Assembly (NCBI GenBank): GCA_030765645.1
Contig: JAVCCE010000008.1
Location: forward strand, 23,793-87,792
Length of the DNA: 64,000 nucleotides
Source of the DNA: Candidatus Hinthialibacter antarcticus
Lineage (GTDB): Bacteria; Hinthialibacterota; Hinthialibacteria; Hinthialibacterales; Hinthialibacteraceae
Reading direction: 5' to 3'
Positions 61,216-64,000 of this stretch are shown here, piece after piece (position 1 is the first letter of the stretch; every line of letters starts with the position of its first letter). The notes below the pieces were generated by a model, which was not told where the DNA came from, ran no database searches, and saw only the letters and a list, made by a program, of their open reading frames with translations. The position numbers were made by a program, and so were the translations under genes.

Positions 61216-62601
61216 ATGAATATTTTACTGATTGCGCCTGCAAGTGGAAAATGGCGGCAAGTGGGCCGCGCAAAAATTGCGAATGGAAAAACATTTCGGT
61301 TTTCCTTACTGAGTTTGCTGTCGATTGCGGCGGCGACGCCAAAAGACGTAAATATTCGGATCGTGGATGAACAGTGCGAAGATATCCCGTGGGACGCGAA
61401 GGCGGATCTGGTGGGGATTACCTGCATGACCGCGCTGGCGCCGCGCGCGTATGAGATCGCGGCCCGCTTTCGCGCACGGGGCGCGCCCGTGGTGTTGGGA
61501 GGAATGCACCCGACTTTCCGGTGGGTCGAGGCGCTTGAACACGCGGATGCGGTGGTGGCTGGCGAGGCGGAAGGCGTGTGGCCGCAAGTGATTGACGATG
61601 CGCGTCACGGCGCCTTGCAGGGCGTATACCGGACGGACAAGCCGTTTGATCTCGGCGAATTAAACTTGCCGCCCTATCATTTGCTCGACCTCAACCGCTA
61701 CTCGACCTATGCAGTGCAGGCGACGCGAGGCTGCGACAGAAAATGCTCGTTTTGTTCGATCTCAGCGTTTCATCAGCATACCCAACGCCGCCGTCCAATT
61801 GAGTCGATTATCGAAGAAGTCAAACGAATCCCCAACCGCATGTTTTTACTTGTTGATGATAATTTGACTGCTGACCGGGACTATGCGGCCGCATTGTTTG
61901 AAGCATTGGTTCCATTAAAAAAATATTGGGTGACGCAATCCACGCTTGCGATTGCCGATGACCCGGCGTTTTTGCAACTGGCGTCGCGGGCGGGCTGCAC
62001 GGGACTATTCGTTGGATTAGAAACCTTCGCTGAGAGTAACCTGCATTCCGTTGAAAAAGATTTCAACCATGTCGAACAATACCGTGAAGCCATTGATCGT
62101 TTACACGCCCACGGCATCGGCGTCGAGGCCGGGATCGTGTTTGGCTTTGAGCATGATGACCCCCGCGTGTTTGCTCACACGCTTGCGATGCTCGACCATC
62201 TTCACATTGACGCCATACAGGCTTCGATTTTCACGCCGTTGCCAGGGACGTCTGCGTATGAGTCGATGAAGCCTCGGCTGCTTGACCGCAATTGGGGGCA
62301 TTACGATTTTCACCATGTGGTCTATCAACCAAATCATCTGACGCCGGAAGCGCTGCAAGCGGGACACGATTGGGTAACGCGCCAGTTTTATCAACCCTGG
62401 CGCATCGCGCGCCGATTGGGACGTTGGGCCATGCAGCCGCATGGAGCCGCTACGCTGCCCTACGCCGCTGCGATTAACCTCGCCTATCTTGGACGCATCC
62501 GAACATGGGGAATCAAAGGTTGGGACCCCGGCCTGGAATATAAAAATGACCGTTTTATTTCTGGTTCAGATGGGAAAATCGTTGTCACGCAAGCGGCATG
62601 A
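61216..62601 (+). CDS. B12-binding-domain radical SAM protein
   Basis: The 461-residue protein has an N-terminal cobalamin-binding-type Rossmann domain (about 1-140, VLGGMHPTFRWVEALEHADAVVAGEAEGVW, lacking the DxHxxG base-off motif). The radical SAM core carries the cluster motif CDRKCSFC (about residues 175-182). A C-terminal region resembling DUF4070 (FTPLPGTSAYESMK) is related to hopanoid- and lipid-modifying B12 radical SAM enzymes. It may methylate or ring-modify an unactivated carbon; the substrate is unknown. AAGGAG lies upstream of ATG. Expression is probably controlled by the repeated operator upstream. Confidence 0.88.
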   Translation: MNILLIAPASGKWRQVGRAKIANGKTFRFSLLSLLSIAAATPKDVNIRIVDEQCEDIPWDAKADLVGITCMTALAPRAYEIAARFRARGAPVVLGGMHPTFRWVEALEHADAVVAGEAEGVWPQVIDDARHGALQGVYRTDKPFDLGELNLPPYHLLDLNRYSTYAVQATRGCDRKCSFCSISAFHQHTQRRRPIESIIEEVKRIPNRMFLLVDDNLTADRDYAAALFEALVPLKKYWVTQSTLAIADDPAFLQLASRAGCTGLFVGLETFAESNLHSVEKDFNHVEQYREAIDRLHAHGIGVEAGIVFGFEHDDPRVFAHTLAMLDHLHIDAIQASIFTPLPGTSAYESMKPRLLDRNWGHYDFHHVVYQPNHLTPEALQAGHDWVTRQFYQPWRIARRLGRWAMQPHGAATLPYAAAINLAYLGRIRTWGIKGWDPGLEYKNDRFISGSDGKIVVTQAA

Positions 62602-62629
62602 GAAAGAGAGGAGGGGGATTTGTATATCG

Positions 62630-63454
62630 TTAATCGGTCTCATCTTCATTTTGCCAAAGTGGTTCGCTTACTTCAAAAGCGTCAATGTTGCGGATGAATT
62701 TCAATTGCAAATGCGAGGCGTATGAAATTAGTAAGTAGGCAAAGCCTTTGAGCGGCAAAATCAGGGAATAAGGATTATAGAGCCCTTGTAGGTTGATGTA
62801 GGCGAACAGGCTGTCAGTCACGAATAACAACCCAAATGCGCCGACCAAAACAAACCAGGGCCGCGCGATGGGAGAGCGTCCCATCGACAAAAATGCTAGC
62901 GCCAAATGTAAACAAAAATACGCAAGGCACATGTCAAATATGGGGTAGATCAAAAAGACCAGACGAAACCATAGCGGCGTGGCCGGATTGCTCAGAGTGG
63001 GGGTGCTGATGAATACAAGATTCAATGCGACAAAAATCAGAAATAGTCCATTGGCGATCCCGTTTCTGAAAGAGGACTGAAACGCTTCTAACTGGTTGAT
63101 TTGTATTTTGAAGATGCGAAAACTGATGATGTAGCAGATCAACCCCGCCATGATGGAGAGGTCGGCGACTTGCGGAAAGGTCAAATAGAGATTGAGCAAA
63201 ACCTCATATAAAAAATAAACGAGATAGCCAACGCCTTCACAGAATAAACCCAAGGCAAACAGCAGCCAGGTAATACGCGCCGGGTCGTTTTTCTCAAAGC
63301 GGTAAGCGACCCGGTATAAATTAAACGCGCCAAAAAAACAAAACAGCGTAATGAAACCGTCGCAAAACGCTTCGACTTGTGATAGCGAAAGCGGCTGTGC
63401 GATAAAGATGAATCCCATCAAAGCAATATAAATAAGAACCACAGAAAACGGCAT
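62630..63454 (-). CDS. Multi-spanning membrane protein of unknown function
   Basis: The ~274-residue protein has seven or eight predicted membrane spans and few polar loops. The frame is open up to ATG 63496 inside the preceding gene. AAGGAG (near 63464-63469) fits ATG 63454 (MPFSVVLIYIAL...) best, so that start is given; ATG 63463 is also possible. No transport or enzymatic motif stands out. The 7TM layout recalls sensory 7TM domains, but no output domain is attached. It follows a small gene on the same strand. Confidence 0.7.
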   Translation of the reverse strand: MPFSVVLIYIALMGFIFIAQPLSLSQVEAFCDGFITLFCFFGAFNLYRVAYRFEKNDPARITWLLFALGLFCEGVGYLVYFLYEVLLNLYLTFPQVADLSIMAGLICYIISFRIFKIQINQLEAFQSSFRNGIANGLFLIFVALNLVFISTPTLSNPATPLWFRLVFLIYPIFDMCLAYFCLHLALAFLSMGRSPIARPWFVLVGAFGLLFVTDSLFAYINLQGLYNPYSLILPLKGFAYLLISYASHLQLKFIRNIDAFEVSEPLWQNEDETD

Positions 63455-63470
63455 TGAGAGCATCTCTCCT

Positions 63471-63737
63471 TTACATCGCAGCCGCAGCTTGTTCATGAAG
63501 CAATGAAATTACATAGCGAGCTCTTTTTCGTCCTACAAAAAACTGCATGTTGTTTGCCAGGTAGTTGCCCAAGGTTTTCAGGTCTTCCGGCCCCAATTGC
63601 TGTGGCGCTTTATTCACGCGTGAGCAGTAATTGAGGATGAGTCGCTGCGCAACATTTTCACCGAGTATGGGAGCAAAAAATTTCTGTAATCGGTATGAAT
63701 ATGTCAACGAATTGTCGTGTTCAGGATATTGCGGCAT
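63471..63737 (-). CDS. Small unrecognised helical protein
   Basis: The 88-residue soluble protein has mainly predicted helix, e.g. LQKFFAPILGENVAQRLILNYCSRV and VGRKRARYVISLLHEQAAAA. A TTG seven codons upstream is in frame, but the ATG at 63737 is preferred, with AGG about 9 nt before it. Its stop is about 17 nt upstream of the membrane-protein start, so the two are probably co-transcribed. Family unknown. Confidence 0.62.
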   Translation of the reverse strand: MPQYPEHDNSLTYSYRLQKFFAPILGENVAQRLILNYCSRVNKAPQQLGPEDLKTLGNYLANNMQFFVGRKRARYVISLLHEQAAAAM

Positions 63738-63973
63738 AACAAGCGACCTAAAGGACAAATTGATGTTGGATGAAAATTAACTCAGACAATGTCAGTATGC
63801 TTTTCAATATAGAGAGATTGTAAAATTCTTTCAATGAGTAATTTCTTTGAACCGTGATTTGTTGATACAATTGAAATATGGTTCATCCGGTAAGTGAGTA
63901 CCTACCGTGATGGATGGCCATTTTTGAGATTCAGAAACGGGCTCCGGCATTTCACAAATTGACAAACCAAATC

Positions 63974-64000
63974 AGGCATGGATGCAACTCTGGGAGCGCC
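63974..64000 (+). repeat. Structured intergenic repeat, copy 3 (cut by window end)
   Basis: GATGCAACTCTGGGAGCGCC at 63981-64000 matches the 5' half of copies 1 and 2 (GCAACTCTGTGAGCGCC), with one internal difference. The preceding arm AGGCATGGAT differs from both other copies, as expected if the arm is free to change. The right arm lies beyond the window. The remainder of 63759-63973 holds nothing I recognise. Confidence 0.75.

Noticed and set aside
1..64000. CRISPR arrays, rRNA, tRNA, transposases, phage genes
   Set aside because: I read through the window for these and found no regular spacer repeats, no tRNA-like cloverleaf and no ORF with recognisable transposase, integrase or phage motifs.

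Overview
The window is a gene-dense 64 kb bacterial chromosome segment of roughly 50% G+C. It has no rRNA, tRNA, CRISPR array, prophage or transposase gene that I can see. It encodes a diderm-type envelope: Lgt and LspA, an LptB-type LPS-export ATPase, a DUF374 acyltransferase, a periplasmic parvulin and lipoproteins. It also carries a futalosine-pathway menaquinone gene (mqnD) and several families common in uncultured polysaccharide-degrading PVC, Hydrogenedentes or Sumerlaea-like lineages: DUF1080, DUF2961, DUF4380, and a Tat-exported Gfo/Idh/MocA oxidoreductase. The lineage guess is inference and weak; the diderm envelope is well supported.

Layout. 0-15 kb is mostly minus strand. It holds an envelope and translation block (ileS-lspA-lgt-ugd-glycosyltransferase), a pair of unrecognised coiled-coil proteins, phosphomannomutase and mannose-1-phosphate guanylyltransferase for GDP-mannose, and clpB. 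A 0.7 kb regulatory region follows, with an array of ACT-N6-AGT dyads, a possible 36-residue membrane peptide and a near-consensus promoter for a DUF2089/membrane-protein operon. 17-25 kb (plus) holds a YhaM-like exonuclease, a giant DUF4175 membrane/coiled-coil protein, and secreted DUF4380 and DUF2961 proteins, two of these units closed by clear terminators. 25-34 kb holds mtnA (minus), then rsmA-mqnD-DUF1080 and mgtE-tilS-cation antiporter-GT4. 34-39 kb holds DUF374 and smpB (minus), then UDP-sugar dehydrogenase-methyltransferase-lptB-Fur family.

39-50 kb is more accessory. It holds a secreted beta-lactamase-like/nitrilase fusion, a Tat-exported oxidoreductase and two large secreted beta-propeller-type proteins. 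Next come two translationally coupled membrane-anchored proteins built from tandem FlgG-like modules, a STAS protein and nadA. 50-64 kb holds tenA-thiD thiamine salvage, a PpiC-type chaperone, an aldo/keto reductase, small secreted proteins and a MATE transporter. It continues with a Memo-AMMECR1 fusion coupled to an unknown gene and a NeuD-type acyltransferase, a B12-binding radical SAM enzyme behind a partly duplicated promoter/operator leader, and a multi-spanning membrane protein.

The observations I consider most unusual are: (1) the tandem FlgG-like, TM-anchored protein pair at 46326-48955; (2) an ~85-nt structured intergenic repeat present at 11192, 25168 and (cut by the window edge) 63974, whose outer stem changes sequence but keeps pairing; (3) the ACT-N6-AGT array at 15227-15462; (4) the in-frame fusion at 39237-41099, which contains an intact ribosome-binding site and start for its second domain; (5) the repeated operator/leader at 61072-61216.
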